DNA from: Nitrococcus mobilis Nb-231
Lineage (GTDB): Bacteria > Pseudomonadota > Gammaproteobacteria > Nitrococcales > Nitrococcaceae
Length of the DNA: 64,000 bases
Direction of reading: 5' to 3'
NCBI RefSeq assembly: GCF_000153205.1
Contig: NZ_CH672427.1
Coordinates: 2,710,376 to 2,774,375 of the forward strand
Of this stretch, positions 17,413-27,543 are shown one piece after another. Each line of letters opens with the position of its first letter. Position 1 is the first letter of the stretch. Below the pieces are notes generated by a model. The model was given only the letters and a program-made list of their open reading frames with translations, was not told where the DNA came from and did no database searches. Made by a program: the position numbers and the translations under genes.

Positions 17413-18717
17413 ATGGAGCGCAACGAATTTGCCAAGCGCCGAGCCGATTTGAAGCAAATGATGGGCGAGGAGGGTATTGCCATCATACCGGCTGCACCGC
17501 AGCGGCGGCGCAACCGCGATGTGTTTTATCCCTATCGGCAGGACAGTGATTTTTTCTATCTCACCGGCTTTGGCGAGCCCGAGGCCGTGGCGGTGCTCAT
17601 CCCCGGACGTCAGCACGGCGAGTGCCTGCTGTTCTGCCGCGAACGTGATCCCGCCAAGGAGGTATGGGACGGTCCGATCGTTGGCCAAGAGCGGGCGGTC
17701 AGTGACTACGGGATGGACGATGCCTTTCCGGTGGACGATATCGACGAGATCCTGCCCGGGCTGATCGAAGGGCGGCGCAAGGTATTCTACACGATGGGCA
17801 TCGATGCCGAGTTCGATCATCGGGTTATCGGCTGGGTGACTCAGGTGCGCGAGCGGGTACGCTCCGGGGCCCGGGCACCGGCGGAATATGTCTCGCTCGA
17901 GCACCTGCTGCACGAGATGCGCCTGATCAAGGGGCGTGCGGAAATCGAGGTGATGCGTTGTGCCGCCGAGATCAGCGCGCAAGCGCATCGACACGCCATG
18001 ACTGTTTGCCGGCCCGGTCTTTATGAGTATGCGATCGAGGCGGAATTCCACGCCATATTCCGCCGCCACGACGGCTGGCCGGCTTATCCGCCGATCGTGG
18101 GCGGCGGCGGCAACGCGTGTATTTTGCACTACATAGAGAACTCGGCGCCTTTGCGCACCGGCGATTTATTGCTAATCGACGCTGGGGTGGAGCTCGACTG
18201 TTACGCTTCCGATGTCACCCGCACTTTCCCTGTTAACGGTCGTTTCAGCGGTGAGCAACGGGCCGTCTATGAGCTTGTGCTCGCGGCGCAAGAGGCGGCC
18301 ATCGCCAAGGTTCGGCCCGGCAATCACTGGAATCAGCCGCATGAGGCCGCCACCGAGGTTTTGGTCGAGGGTATGCTCGAGCTCGGTTTGCTGCGCGGTG
18401 AGCGTGACGCCATCATCGAACAAGGAGATTATCGACGTTTTTTCATGCACCGCACGGGTCATTATCTAGGTATGGATGTGCATGACGTAGGCGATTACCG
18501 CATCGACGGTCAGTGGCGCGAGCTTGAGCCGGGCATGGCGCTGACGGTGGAGCCCGGCCTCTACATTGCGGCGGGCAGTGACGGCGTAGACGAGCGTTGG
18601 TGGAATATCGGCGTGCGCATCGAAGACGACGTGGTCGTGTTGCGAGAGGGTTGCGAGGTGATAAGCGCCACGGCGCCCCGGGCGGTCGATGCGATCGAAG
18701 CGCTGATGGCGAAATGA
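17413..18717 (+). CDS. pepP: Xaa-Pro aminopeptidase PepP
   Basis: Cytoplasmic M24 metallopeptidase that removes N-terminal residues preceding proline. N-terminal creatinase-like domain (about 1-170; RNRDVFYPYRQDSDFFYLTGF) then the pita-bread domain with the metal ligands in DAGVELDCYASDVTRTFP, MHRTGHYLGMDVHDVG, LTVEPGLYI and GVRIEDDVVV. The ATG at 17413 follows GTGGAGGTG, a better start than one nine codons earlier; 434 aa, near the E. coli length. Overlaps ubiH by four bases (ATGA). Confidence 0.96.
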   Translation: MERNEFAKRRADLKQMMGEEGIAIIPAAPQRRRNRDVFYPYRQDSDFFYLTGFGEPEAVAVLIPGRQHGECLLFCRERDPAKEVWDGPIVGQERAVSDYGMDDAFPVDDIDEILPGLIEGRRKVFYTMGIDAEFDHRVIGWVTQVRERVRSGARAPAEYVSLEHLLHEMRLIKGRAEIEVMRCAAEISAQAHRHAMTVCRPGLYEYAIEAEFHAIFRRHDGWPAYPPIVGGGGNACILHYIENSAPLRTGDLLLIDAGVELDCYASDVTRTFPVNGRFSGEQRAVYELVLAAQEAAIAKVRPGNHWNQPHEAATEVLVEGMLELGLLRGERDAIIEQGDYRRFFMHRTGHYLGMDVHDVGDYRIDGQWRELEPGMALTVEPGLYIAAGSDGVDERWWNIGVRIEDDVVVLREGCEVISATAPRAVDAIEALMAK

Positions 18718-19967
18718 GCGCTGCGCTGGACTACGAGGTTATTATCGTGGGCGGCGGTTTGGTCGGTGCGAGCTTGGCTTGCGCCCTTGCCACGGCGGAT
18801 GTGCGGGCGGCCGTCATCGAAGCGTTTCCGCCCGAGGTCGATGCTCAGCCGAGCTTCGATGAGCGCCAGATTGCCTTGGCGCCGGCAACACGACGTATTT
18901 TCGAAGCCCTGGGGTTGTGGCCGGCGATTGCTGTGGAAGCCACGCCGATCCGTGAGATCCATGTCTCCGAGCAAGGTGGTTTCGGGATCACTCGAATGTC
19001 GGCTGTCGAGGAGGGGCTCGATGCCCTAGGCCATATATTGCCTAGCCGCCGCATCGGTGCGACGCTGTTCGAGCGGTTGCGCGCGCGGCCCGAGATCACC
19101 CTCTATTGTCCGGCCAAGGCGCAGGATGTGACGGTGGATGCGACGGCGGCAACCGTGCGGATCGAGAGCGAGCAGGGGATGCGAAGCCTGCGCGCGCCGC
19201 TGCTCGCCGTCTGCGACGGTGCCCGCTCCAGCATTCGCGAACGGCTCGGGATTCGATTGCGGGAGCGCTCTTATCAACAGGTGGCCGTGATCGCCAATGT
19301 GACGCCCGAGCGCAATCCCGAGGGGCGAGCCTACGAACGTTTTCTGGCGGGTGGCCCGCTTGGGGTATTGCCGGCCGCCGGGGGCGGGTGTGCGGTGATC
19401 TGGACGGTGCCGGCGGCAGCGGCCGAAGCGGTGCTTAAGTTGGATGAATCGGAGTTTTTGGCGCGGTTACAGGCGGCGTTCGGCTATCGTCTGGGCCGTT
19501 TCCTTGCTGCCGGTAAGCGTTCGGCCTATCCTTTGGCGGTCTTGGTAGCTGAACGCTGTGCGGCGCAGCGGGCGTTGGTGATCGGTAACGCCGCGCATAC
19601 CCTGCATCCGGTGGCCGGGCAGGGTTTCAACTTGGCGCTGCGTGATGTGGCCGTTCTTGCCGAGCTCGTAACGGATACCCTCGAGGCGGGTGGTGATCCG
19701 GGAGAACCGCGGCTGCTAGAGCGCTATCAGCGTTTGCGGCGGGTCGATTACCAGCGGACGTTGGCTTTTACTGATGGAATCGTGCGGCTTTTCTCCAATC
19801 GGCTGCCCGGTTTGACGCTGGCGCGCAATCTCGGGCTGCTGCTCCTGGATTTGTTTCCGGGCAGTAGGCAGGTGCTCATGCGTCAGGCTATGGGGCGCTC
19901 AGGCTGGTTGCCGCGGCTGGCCCGCGGTCTGCCGCTTAATCGCACGGGGCGGAGGACGCGCGGATGA
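18714..19967 (+). CDS. ubiH: 2-octaprenyl-6-methoxyphenol hydroxylase UbiH
   Basis: FAD-dependent monooxygenase of ubiquinone synthesis. FAD-binding GGGLVGASLACALA lies near the N-terminus (about 9-27), and the second FAD motif reads GNAAHTLHPVAGQGFNLALRD; the GN (not GD) there is also found in E. coli UbiH and distinguishes it from UbiI/UbiF. ATG overlaps the pepP stop codon; 417 aa. It is the first of two tandem hydroxylase genes, again as in E. coli pepP-ubiH-ubiI. Confidence 0.93.
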   Translation: MSAALDYEVIIVGGGLVGASLACALATADVRAAVIEAFPPEVDAQPSFDERQIALAPATRRIFEALGLWPAIAVEATPIREIHVSEQGGFGITRMSAVEEGLDALGHILPSRRIGATLFERLRARPEITLYCPAKAQDVTVDATAATVRIESEQGMRSLRAPLLAVCDGARSSIRERLGIRLRERSYQQVAVIANVTPERNPEGRAYERFLAGGPLGVLPAAGGGCAVIWTVPAAAAEAVLKLDESEFLARLQAAFGYRLGRFLAAGKRSAYPLAVLVAERCAAQRALVIGNAAHTLHPVAGQGFNLALRDVAVLAELVTDTLEAGGDPGEPRLLERYQRLRRVDYQRTLAFTDGIVRLFSNRLPGLTLARNLGLLLLDLFPGSRQVLMRQAMGRSGWLPRLARGLPLNRTGRRTRG

Positions 19968-21154
19968 GTCGCACCGATGCGGATGTGGCGATTCAGGGCG
20001 CGGGTATGGTCGGTTTGCTACTCGCTGCGGCCTTGGCGCGCCACGGGCTACGGGTGATGTTGCTGGACAACGCAGGCTTGCCGCAGTGGCAAACGCAGCC
20101 GTATAGCCAACGGGTCTGCGCCATCAATCTCGCCAGCGAGCGCTTGTTGCGTGTACTGGGGGTTTGGGATGCGTTGCAGCGGGTCAGCCCCTTTCGAGCG
20201 ATTCGGGTCTGGGATGCGCTCGGCGGTGGCCAGATTGTCTTCGATGCCGCCGATCTGGGTGAGCCGCATCTGGGCCATATCATAGAGAATGATCTGATTC
20301 GCAGCGTGCTGCATCAATCGGTCAGGGCTGCAACGGGGGTTCAAATTCGGATTCCGGCGTGTGTCCAACGTTTGGAGCCCGATGATGAGGCGGTGACCCT
20401 GCGGTTGAGTGACGGCACTCGCCTTAGGGTTGCTCTGGTCGTCGGCGCCGATGGCGCCCGTTCGGCAATTCGTGAGCTGCTCGGTATCCCGGTACGGCTA
20501 GGCCGTTATGCACAAAAGGCGATCGTGGCGCCGATTCGTACCGAAATTGCGCATGGGGAGATTGCTCGGCAATGGTTCCTACCCGGTGGGCCACTGGCTT
20601 TTTTGCCGCTTGCCGACGGGCGTTGCTCGATCGTCTGGTCGCTGTCGAGCGCGGAGGCAGAGGCTCGCCTCGCCTTCGACGAGACTGCTTTTTGTGAGGC
20701 GTTGGTGCATGGTTCCGCGGGCAGACTGGGTAATGTCTTGGAAGTGGGCGAGCGCGGCGCGTTTCCGTTATATCGGCTGCATGCGGCACGCTATTGTACC
20801 GAGCGGGCCGTCCTGGTTGGCGATGCGGCTCATGTGATTCATCCGCTCGCCGGCCAGGGCGTCAATCAGGGTTTTCAGGACGCTGCGGTGCTCGCCAATG
20901 CGGTGATCGATGCCCAGCGACGTGGCCGGGATATCGGCGGCCGGCTGGCGTTACGGCGTTACGAACGGGCCCGGCGCGGCGACAATCTGCTCATGGAATG
21001 GTCCATGGAAGGATTTCACCAGTTGTTTACGCGCCGCCGCCTACCCCTGGTTCGGTTACGCAGCTTGGGGCTCGGGATGACGCATCGCAGCGCCTCGGCA
21101 AAGCGGTTTTTCATGCGTAGGGCGATCGGGGCGGACGCTTCGATTCTGCCGTGA
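19964..21154 (+). CDS. ubiI: UbiI/VisC-type ubiquinone hydroxylase
   Basis: Second FAD monooxygenase of the UbiH/COQ6 family, 396 aa, expected to hydroxylate the C5 position in ubiquinone synthesis. N-terminal AIQGAGMVGLLLAAALA and C-terminal LVGDAAHVIHPLAGQGVNQGFQD are the FAD motifs. Starts by ATGA overlap with ubiH. The name rests on position and the GDAAH motif; a UbiF-like regiospecificity cannot be excluded by eye. Confidence 0.88.
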   Translation: MSRTDADVAIQGAGMVGLLLAAALARHGLRVMLLDNAGLPQWQTQPYSQRVCAINLASERLLRVLGVWDALQRVSPFRAIRVWDALGGGQIVFDAADLGEPHLGHIIENDLIRSVLHQSVRAATGVQIRIPACVQRLEPDDEAVTLRLSDGTRLRVALVVGADGARSAIRELLGIPVRLGRYAQKAIVAPIRTEIAHGEIARQWFLPGGPLAFLPLADGRCSIVWSLSSAEAEARLAFDETAFCEALVHGSAGRLGNVLEVGERGAFPLYRLHAARYCTERAVLVGDAAHVIHPLAGQGVNQGFQDAAVLANAVIDAQRRGRDIGGRLALRRYERARRGDNLLMEWSMEGFHQLFTRRRLPLVRLRSLGLGMTHRSASAKRFFMRRAIGADASILP

Positions 21155-21187
21155 CATTGAGATCGAACCACGCGAGCAAGGATCATT

Positions 21188-22273
21188 ATGGGACAGCATA
21201 CGCCACTCTACGGAAAACATTGCGAGGCGGGTGCCCGTATCGTTGATTTCGCGGGCTGGGACATGCCGATTCAGTATGGCTCGCAAATCGAGGAGCACCG
21301 GGCGGTGCGCCGCGACGCCGGTATGTTCGACGTCTCTCACATGGCCATCGTCGAGATAACCGGCGCGCGGGCCCAAGAGTGTCTGCGCCACCTGCTGGCC
21401 AACGACGTGGCGAAGCTCAAAGAGCCGGGCAAAGCTCTTTACACTTGTTTGCTGAACGAGCAGGGCGGCGTGCTCGATGATCTGATCGTCTATTATCTCG
21501 CTGAGGGGCGCTACCGCACCGTAGTCAACGCGGCCACGCGGGATAAGGATCTGAGCTGGATTAAGATCCAAGGCGAGCGATTTCAGGTCCAGGTCGAATA
21601 TCGCGCTGATCTGGCGATGCTCGCGGTGCAAGGCCCCCAAGCGCGTGAGAAGGTGCTGCAAGTCTTGCCCTCCGAGCTGGCCGCCGCCGCGCGGGCACTC
21701 GCGCCGTTTACGGGGCTTGAGCGTGAGGGGGTCTTCGTTTCGCGCACGGGCTACACTGGCGAAGATGGTTACGAGATCATGTTGCCGGCCGCCGCGGCCC
21801 CCGCCCTCTGGGAGGCGCTGCGCGAACAAGGGGTGCAGCCGTGTGGGCTAGGCGCGCGTGATACGCTACGCCTCGAGGCCGGTATGAATCTGTACGGCCA
21901 GGACATGGACGAGACGGTTACGCCATTGGAGTCTGGGCTAGCCTGGACGGTGGCCTGGGAGCCGGCCGGGCGGGAGTTTATCGGCCGCGCAGCGTTGCTG
22001 GCTCAACGCAGCGCCGGAGTGCAGCGCCAGTTGGTTGGCCTGGTGCTCGAGGCGCGCGGTGTGATCCGTGCGCACCAAGTGGTCCGTGACGATGGGGGGC
22101 TGACCGGCACCGTGACGAGCGGCAGTTTCGCCCCGACGCTTGGCAAATCCATCGGCCTTGCCCGGGTGCCGGTGGACTTTGGCAGGCGTTGCGAAGTGCA
22201 GATCCGCGATCATTTTCTCCCGGCGCAAGTGATCGATCCGCCGTTCGTGCGCCGCGGCCGGGTACTGGTGTGA
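21188..22273 (+). CDS. gcvT: Aminomethyltransferase, glycine cleavage T protein
   Basis: Transfers the methylene group of the aminomethyl-lipoyl H protein to tetrahydrofolate. 361 aa, typical length. N-terminal TPLYGKHCEAGARIVDFAGWDMP, MFDVSHMAIVEI and the central SRTGYTGEDGYEI and CGLGARDTLRLEAGMNLYGQDMDE blocks are diagnostic. Good AAGGATC site before the ATG. Heads the gcvT-gcvH-gcvPA-tpx-gcvPB cluster, 33 bases after ubiI. No glycine riboswitch fits in that gap. Confidence 0.97.
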   Translation: MGQHTPLYGKHCEAGARIVDFAGWDMPIQYGSQIEEHRAVRRDAGMFDVSHMAIVEITGARAQECLRHLLANDVAKLKEPGKALYTCLLNEQGGVLDDLIVYYLAEGRYRTVVNAATRDKDLSWIKIQGERFQVQVEYRADLAMLAVQGPQAREKVLQVLPSELAAAARALAPFTGLEREGVFVSRTGYTGEDGYEIMLPAAAAPALWEALREQGVQPCGLGARDTLRLEAGMNLYGQDMDETVTPLESGLAWTVAWEPAGREFIGRAALLAQRSAGVQRQLVGLVLEARGVIRAHQVVRDDGGLTGTVTSGSFAPTLGKSIGLARVPVDFGRRCEVQIRDHFLPAQVIDPPFVRRGRVLV

Positions 22274-22298
22274 CAACGAGTGAGTAGGGAATCTGACC

Positions 22299-22691
22299 AT
22301 GAGCAATGTGCCGGACGATCTGAAATATACCGATAGTCACGAGTGGCTTCGTTTGGAGCAAGACGGTGCGATTACCGTAGGTATCACCGATTATGCGCAG
22401 GAATCGCTTGGCGATCTCGTCTTCGTCGAGATGCCGCAGGTGGGCCGCAGACTCAAAGCCGGTGAAGCTTGTGCCGTGGTCGAATCCGTCAAAGCCGCCT
22501 CCGACACCTATGCACCGGTTGCCGGTGAGGTCGTCGATACGAATTCTCGCTTGGCCGAGGAGCCCGAGCTTATCAATCGCTCGCCTTATGATGAAGGCTG
22601 GCTCATGCGGATTCAGCCGGATGACGCCAATGCGCTGGAGTCCCTGTTGGATCCTGAGGACTACGAAAATGTCCTTGCCGACGCGCGGTGA
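22299..22691 (+). CDS. gcvH: Glycine cleavage H protein
   Basis: 130-residue lipoyl carrier protein that shuttles the aminomethyl group between P, T and L proteins. The lipoylated lysine is K65 in VVESVKAASDTYAP. N-terminal KYTDSHEWLR and C-terminal SPYDEGWLMRI are conserved. 25 bases after gcvT. Confidence 0.97.
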   Translation: MSNVPDDLKYTDSHEWLRLEQDGAITVGITDYAQESLGDLVFVEMPQVGRRLKAGEACAVVESVKAASDTYAPVAGEVVDTNSRLAEEPELINRSPYDEGWLMRIQPDDANALESLLDPEDYENVLADAR

Positions 22692-22737
22692 CGTTCGGCA
22701 AGCGATTGCGTAGCAATGTCGTCTCCAGGGGTTGGTC

Positions 22738-24111
22738 ATGCCTTTCATTCCGCACACTGAGCAGGATATTCGGGACATGCTGAGCGCGATCGGCGTTGCC
22801 GAGATCGCGACCTTGTTCGACGAGATCCCTGCGTCCTTGCACAGCAGCTTGCCTGCGAGCATGCCGTCTCAGGTCACGGAGATGGAAATCGCCCGGGTGC
22901 TGCACGAGCGCGCCGGTCGCGATGCGCAACCGGTGTGCTTCATCGGCGCGGGCGCGTACGATCATCACATCCCCGCGGCGGTTTGGGAGCTCACCACTCG
23001 GGGGGAGTTCTACAGCGCCTATACGCCCTATCAAGCCGAAGCCTCGCAGGGGACGTTGCAGGTCGCCTACGAATACCAGACCATGATGGTCGGGCTCACC
23101 GGCTTGGATGTCTCCAACGCCTCGCTCTATGACGGCGCTTCGGCGCTTGCAGAGGCGGTGTTGATGGCCGTGCGCGGCAATCGCAAGTCCAGCGCTCGGC
23201 GGGTGCTGATGCCCACCACGGTGCATCCGGCCTATCGTCGAGTGACCGAGACCATTGTGCGTAATCAGGCGATTCAGTTGGAGACGGTGGACTACGAGAA
23301 GTCTGGCGGGAAGCTGAACCGGGCAGCCCTGGAACGCTGGAGCGGCGAGGACGTGACCGCTCTCGTCATCCAGCAACCGAACTTTTTCGGTTGTCTGGAG
23401 GAAGTGGACGAACTCGTCGATTGGGCCCATGCGCATGATGCCCTGGTGATCGCGCTGGTCAACCCGGTTGCACTCGCGGTGCTGGCGCCGCCTGGGGAAT
23501 GGGGGCAAAGCGGCGCGGACATCGCGTGTGGCGAAGGCCAACCATTGGGCATACCGTTGTCCTCCGGGGGGCCGTACTTCGGCTTCATGGTTTGTAAAAA
23601 TGCCTATGTTCGGCAGATGCCTGGCCGCATCGTCGGCAGGACTGTAGATGTCGAGGGGCGCCCGGGCTATACCCTGACCCTGCAACCGCGGGAGCAGCAT
23701 ATTCGCCGCTCTAAAGCCACTTCGAATATTTGCACGAATCAGGGGCTCATGGTGACGGCCGCCACACTCTATATGAGCCTGCTCGGAGCTGTTGGGCTGG
23801 AGCGGGTGGCGGCCGCCTGTCATGCCAATACCCGATCCTTGTTGGAAGCCGTGGCGGGCATTGAAGGGGTGCGTCCGGCCTTCACCGGTCCTCGCTTCCA
23901 TGAAGCGGTGCTGCAGCTCGATGCACCGGCCGGGCAGGTGTTGGAGCGGATGGCGGGCGCCGGAGTTCTGGGCGGTTATGATCTGGGTCAGAGTTATCCG
24001 GAGCTCGGCCAGGCCATTCTCGTGTGTGCCACCGAGAAGCGTACCGACGAAGATACCGCAGCCTATGCACGGGCAATGCAAAAAGCTCTCCGAGTGGCTC
24101 GGCGGGCGTGA
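22738..24111 (+). CDS. gcvPA: Glycine dehydrogenase (decarboxylating) subunit 1
   Basis: N-terminal half of the split P protein, 457 aa, which with GcvPB decarboxylates glycine. Recognisable: [15 protein letters not shown] start, [47 protein letters not shown] and the C-terminal [10 protein letters not shown] block. ATG at 22738 follows CAGGGG; a TTG two codons upstream also opens the frame. The two-subunit form is typical of many non-enteric bacteria, unlike the single E. coli GcvP. Confidence 0.97.
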   Translation: MPFIPHTEQDIRDMLSAIGVAEIATLFDEIPASLHSSLPASMPSQVTEMEIARVLHERAGRDAQPVCFIGAGAYDHHIPAAVWELTTRGEFYSAYTPYQAEASQGTLQVAYEYQTMMVGLTGLDVSNASLYDGASALAEAVLMAVRGNRKSSARRVLMPTTVHPAYRRVTETIVRNQAIQLETVDYEKSGGKLNRAALERWSGEDVTALVIQQPNFFGCLEEVDELVDWAHAHDALVIALVNPVALAVLAPPGEWGQSGADIACGEGQPLGIPLSSGGPYFGFMVCKNAYVRQMPGRIVGRTVDVEGRPGYTLTLQPREQHIRRSKATSNICTNQGLMVTAATLYMSLLGAVGLERVAAACHANTRSLLEAVAGIEGVRPAFTGPRFHEAVLQLDAPAGQVLERMAGAGVLGGYDLGQSYPELGQAILVCATEKRTDEDTAAYARAMQKALRVARRA

Positions 24112-24138
24112 GACCCTATCAGCGACGAGGCAACAGCA

Positions 24139-24639
24139 ATGACTACAGTCACATTCAAGGGCAACCCCATTCGTCTTAGCGGTGAGCTTCCTGCTGTCGG
24201 CTCGAAGGCGCCGGACTTCCGCTTGACCGCAGGTGATTTGACCGAAATCAGCCTAGCCGATCTGCGTGGGCGTAAGCAGATACTCAACATCGTGCCGAGC
24301 CTGGATACACCGACCTGCGCCGCCTCCACGCGCCAGTTCAATCAACGGGCGAGTAGCTATCCAGACACCGCTGTTTTGGCGGTTTCGGCCGATCTACCCT
24401 TCGCTCAGAAGCGCTTTTGCGAGGTCGAGGGGATCAGCAACGTCAGACCGCTGTCCATGATGCGGGACAAGCAGTTTGCCCGCGATTACGGGGTATTGAT
24501 CGAGGACGGGCCGTTGGCCGGCCTGACGGCGCGCGCCGTGGTCGTGCTCGATGCCGAAGGCAGTGTGCTCTACACGCAGCTGGTCCCCGAGCTGGCCGAT
24601 GAGCCGGACTACGAAGCGGTCCTCGCGGCGCTCGGCTGA
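24139..24639 (+). CDS. tpx: Thiol peroxidase Tpx
   Basis: Atypical 2-Cys peroxiredoxin, 166 aa, which reduces peroxides using thioredoxin. The peroxidatic Cys60 lies in [15 protein letters not shown] and the resolving Cys94 in [10 protein letters not shown], both in normal positions. It is placed between gcvPA and gcvPB in the same direction with gaps of 27 and 49 bases, so it should be on the glycine-cleavage transcript; that position is unusual. Confidence 0.95.
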   Translation: MTTVTFKGNPIRLSGELPAVGSKAPDFRLTAGDLTEISLADLRGRKQILNIVPSLDTPTCAASTRQFNQRASSYPDTAVLAVSADLPFAQKRFCEVEGISNVRPLSMMRDKQFARDYGVLIEDGPLAGLTARAVVVLDAEGSVLYTQLVPELADEPDYEAVLAALG

Positions 24640-24688
24640 CCGCGGCTTAGACAGTAGTGGTAGTGTGTAGGCAGGAGGAAGCCAGGCG

Positions 24689-26140
24689 ATGCTGATTTTC
24701 GAGCACAGTCGGGAGGGGCGGCGCGCATACGCTCAGGCGCCGCAGCAGCAGGCGGAGCTTACCGATATCCCGGCCCCTTACCGGCGCCGCACGCGCGCGT
24801 TATTGCCGGAGGTCTCCGAGCTGCAGGTGGTACGCCACTATACCCGTCTGTCACAGAAGAATTTTTCTATCGATACTCAGCCCTATCCGTTGGGTTCGTG
24901 CACGATGAAGTACAATCCCCGGGCCTGCAATGCCCTGGCCATGCTCCCGGAGTTCCTGGCTCGCCACCCCTATGCGCCGGATCGTTTCGGGCAGGGCATG
25001 CTCGCCTGTCTGTGGGAGCTTCAGGAGATGTTGGCCGCGGTCACCGGCATGCAAGGCGTTTCGCTCGCGCCCATGGCCGGTGCGCAGGGAGAGCTTGCCG
25101 GAGTAGCCATGATCCGCGCTTACCATGAGGCGCGCGGCGCACATGAGCGTACCGAGATCATCGTTCCCGACGCCGCCCACGGCACGAATCCGGCTACGGC
25201 GGTGATGTGTGGTTATCAGGTGCGCGAGATCGCCACCGCCGCAGATGGGGACGTGGACATGGCTGCCCTGAAGCGGGCGCTCGGACCGCAGACCGCCGGG
25301 ATCATGTTGACCAACCCATCCACGGTCGGCGTTTTCGAGCGACGGATCGAGGAAATCGCCCGTCTCGTCCACGAGGCCGGCGGACTGTTGTATTACGATG
25401 GCGCGAATCTTAATGCCATTCTCGGCAAGGCGCGCCCGGGTGATATGGGTTTTGATGTTATACATTTGAATCTGCACAAAACCTTTTCCACTCCCCACGG
25501 CGGCGGTGGGCCTGGGGCTGGCGCGCTCGGTGCCGGTAAACGCCTGTATGAGTTCATGCCGATTCCTATCGTCGCGCGCGAAGGGACGCAGTATCGTTGG
25601 CATACCGAGATCGATCGGCCACAGAGCATCGGCCGGTTGTCCACCTTCGGCGGCAACATCGGTGTGCTGTTGCGCGCGTACGTCTATGCGCGGCTGCTCG
25701 GTCGGGAAGGCATGCCCCGGGTCGCGGAGTTTGCCACACTCAATGCCAATTATCTTATGGCGCGGCTGCGGGCCGCTGGGTTTCAAATTGCCTATCCACA
25801 GCGCCGGGCGAGCCATGAGTTCATCGTCAGCTTGAAGCGGGAAGCCAAAGAGCTCGGCGTTACCGCCATGGATTTTGCCAAGCGTTTGCTGGACTACGGT
25901 TTCCATGCGCCTACCACCTATTTTCCGTTGCTGGTCGCCGAGGCGCTGCTGATCGAGCCTACGGAGACGGAGGCCAAGGAGGAGTTGGACGGTTTTGTGG
26001 CGGCGATGTGTCGTATCCGCGACGAGGCGCGCGAGGACGTAGCCTTTGTCAAAAACGCCCCTTATAAGCTAGCGGTGCGGCGACTCGATGAAGTGCGGGC
26101 CGCGCGTGATCTGAATCTGAGTTGGAAGCCGCTTACATGA
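24689..26140 (+). CDS. gcvPB: Glycine dehydrogenase (decarboxylating) subunit 2
   Basis: C-terminal, PLP-binding half of the P protein, 483 aa. The PLP lysine is in [20 protein letters not shown]; other family blocks are [40 protein letters not shown] and [11 protein letters not shown]. An AGGAGG site lies just upstream. Ends the glycine-cleavage cluster. Confidence 0.97.
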   Translation: MLIFEHSREGRRAYAQAPQQQAELTDIPAPYRRRTRALLPEVSELQVVRHYTRLSQKNFSIDTQPYPLGSCTMKYNPRACNALAMLPEFLARHPYAPDRFGQGMLACLWELQEMLAAVTGMQGVSLAPMAGAQGELAGVAMIRAYHEARGAHERTEIIVPDAAHGTNPATAVMCGYQVREIATAADGDVDMAALKRALGPQTAGIMLTNPSTVGVFERRIEEIARLVHEAGGLLYYDGANLNAILGKARPGDMGFDVIHLNLHKTFSTPHGGGGPGAGALGAGKRLYEFMPIPIVAREGTQYRWHTEIDRPQSIGRLSTFGGNIGVLLRAYVYARLLGREGMPRVAEFATLNANYLMARLRAAGFQIAYPQRRASHEFIVSLKREAKELGVTAMDFAKRLLDYGFHAPTTYFPLLVAEALLIEPTETEAKEELDGFVAAMCRIRDEAREDVAFVKNAPYKLAVRRLDEVRAARDLNLSWKPLT

Positions 26141-26381
26141 CCCTTCGTTCGGTCGCCGTCCAACAAACCCGGCGGCCCTAGCCCACCGCTGGTATTGTCG
26201 ATAATCCGTTGCCAGTGATCGTTTGGGGTGTTTGCTTGATCCCTCGCCACGTCCTTTAAGGCGCCATTGGGCGGGAATAAGCTACCCTTGTGAGTAAGAG
26301 TGCAGTTGGTTTTTTTATGGCCACAATCCAACCGGGACCGGCGTTGTATCAGGATGATATTCAGCAAAGGGGATCGATCGA

Positions 26382-27323
26382 ATGACGGCACTGATCAGCG
26401 GTTCACTCGCCTTCGACACGATTATGGTGTTCCGTGATCGTTTCGCGAACCACATTCTGCCGGAGCAGGTTCACATTTTGAATGTCTCCTTCCTGGTCCA
26501 GCAGATGCGCCGCGAGTTTGGCGGTTGCGCAGGCAATATCGCCTACAATCTGCAACTGCTCGGCGACGCGGCTATTCCGTTGGCTGCCGTGGGCAGCGAC
26601 TTTGAGGAGTATGCCCGCTGGCTAGCGCGCTGGGAAATTCCGCAGACGCATATTCACCGGATTGATGATCTCTATACCGCACAGGCCTTCATCACCACTG
26701 ATCTGGACGATAATCAGATCACCGCTTTTCACCCAGGGGCTATGGCGCAGGCGCACGAGGTGGAGGTGCCCGCCGACTATAGTGACTGCGTGGGAATCGT
26801 TGCCCCCAATGGCCGGGAGGCGATGCTCAAGCACGCGCAGCAATTTCAGGAGGCGGGGATTCCGTTCATTTTCGACCCGGGGCAGGGCTTACCGATGTTC
26901 GACGGTGAGGAGCTCATGCGCTTCATCGATCAGGCGACCTGGGTAGCGGTCAACGATTATGAGTCGCAGCTGTTGCAGGAGCGAACCGGGCTCATGCAGG
27001 AGGCGATCGCTGCCCGTATCCAGGCACTGGTGGTGACGCGCGGCGCCGAGGGCTCGTTGGTTTTCACCGATGATGAGTGTTTGGAGATTCCTGCCGTTAC
27101 CCCGACTGCGGTGGAGGATCCTACCGGTTGCGGTGATGCTTACCGGGCCGGTGTGCTCTATGGATTGGCACGGGGCTTGGATTGGGTGTCCACGGGGCGG
27201 ATCGCCTCACTTATGGGTGCGGTCAAAATCGCGCACCACGGCACGCAGAACCATCACTTCACCAGGGAGTGGTTTCGTGAACATTATCGGCAAGCTTTTG
27301 GGGAGTCTTTCCCGGCAGGGTAG
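26382..27323 (+). CDS. PfkB-family carbohydrate/nucleoside kinase
   Basis: 313-residue ribokinase-fold kinase. N-terminal GSLAFDTIMVF with FGGCAGNIAYNLQLLG (PfkB signature 1 region), and the C-terminal VEDPTGCGDAYRAGVLYGL, which is signature 2 with the catalytic Asp in GCGDAY. The segment resembles proteins annotated as adenosine kinase-like in other gammaproteobacteria, but the phosphate acceptor cannot be deduced. Well placed AAAGGGG site. Monocistronic and followed by repeat-rich accessory DNA. Confidence 0.88.
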   Translation: MTALISGSLAFDTIMVFRDRFANHILPEQVHILNVSFLVQQMRREFGGCAGNIAYNLQLLGDAAIPLAAVGSDFEEYARWLARWEIPQTHIHRIDDLYTAQAFITTDLDDNQITAFHPGAMAQAHEVEVPADYSDCVGIVAPNGREAMLKHAQQFQEAGIPFIFDPGQGLPMFDGEELMRFIDQATWVAVNDYESQLLQERTGLMQEAIAARIQALVVTRGAEGSLVFTDDECLEIPAVTPTAVEDPTGCGDAYRAGVLYGLARGLDWVSTGRIASLMGAVKIAHHGTQNHHFTREWFREHYRQAFGESFPAG

Positions 27324-27346
27324 GCGCCGCGCTCGCCGAAAAACTT

Positions 27347-27440
27347 CCGTTCGTACTCTGCACGTTTGCCCTGAGCGCAGTCGGGGAGCCTGTCTTGAGC
27401 CCTTCGGCTACGCTCACGGTGGACTTGTCGAAGGGCAGCC
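27347..27440. repeat. REP-like inverted repeat (copy 2)
   Basis: Starts with CCGTTCGTACTC and contains TGCCCTGAGCGCAG (27367-27380), CCCTTCGGCTACGCTC and CTTGTCGAAGGGCA (27424-27437), so TGCCCT and AGGGCA form the outer arms of an imperfect palindrome. Same CTTGTCGAAG/CCTGAGC core as copies 1 and 3. It abuts the truncated RAYT gene. Confidence 0.65.
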
Positions 27441-27441
27441 A

Positions 27442-27543
27442 TGAGTAATTCTGATCTTCGAAGAACATCGGCTCCCTGTTATGGCTACGTTGCATGACGT
27501 GGGCCGGAATGTCAGAAAGGGGAAATCTGGGTTTTCTCGGCAT
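27442..27543 (-). pseudogene. 5' fragment of a REP-associated tyrosine transposase (RAYT)
   Basis: Minus-strand frame beginning MPRKPRFPLSDIPAHVMQRS followed by HNREPMFFEDQNY, the hallmark N-terminus of the IS200-like RAYT family (PRKPRF...HV.QR.NNR). After about 34 codons the homology stops and the frame runs into the REP-like repeat, so the catalytic HUH and Tyr regions are missing. It is a remnant, perhaps cut by recombination at the repeat. RAYTs are thought to mobilise REP sequences, so the adjacency to copy 2 is meaningful. Confidence 0.8.

Noticed and set aside
21155-21187. Possible glycine riboswitch before gcvT
   Set aside because: The gap is only 33 bases, too short for the aptamer.
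22603-24081. 492-codon open frame antisense to gcvPA
   Set aside because: Mirrors a certain gene on the other strand, has Arg/His-rich composition and no domain; typical antisense frame in GC-rich DNA. The same holds for 24851-25906 and 17269-18129.
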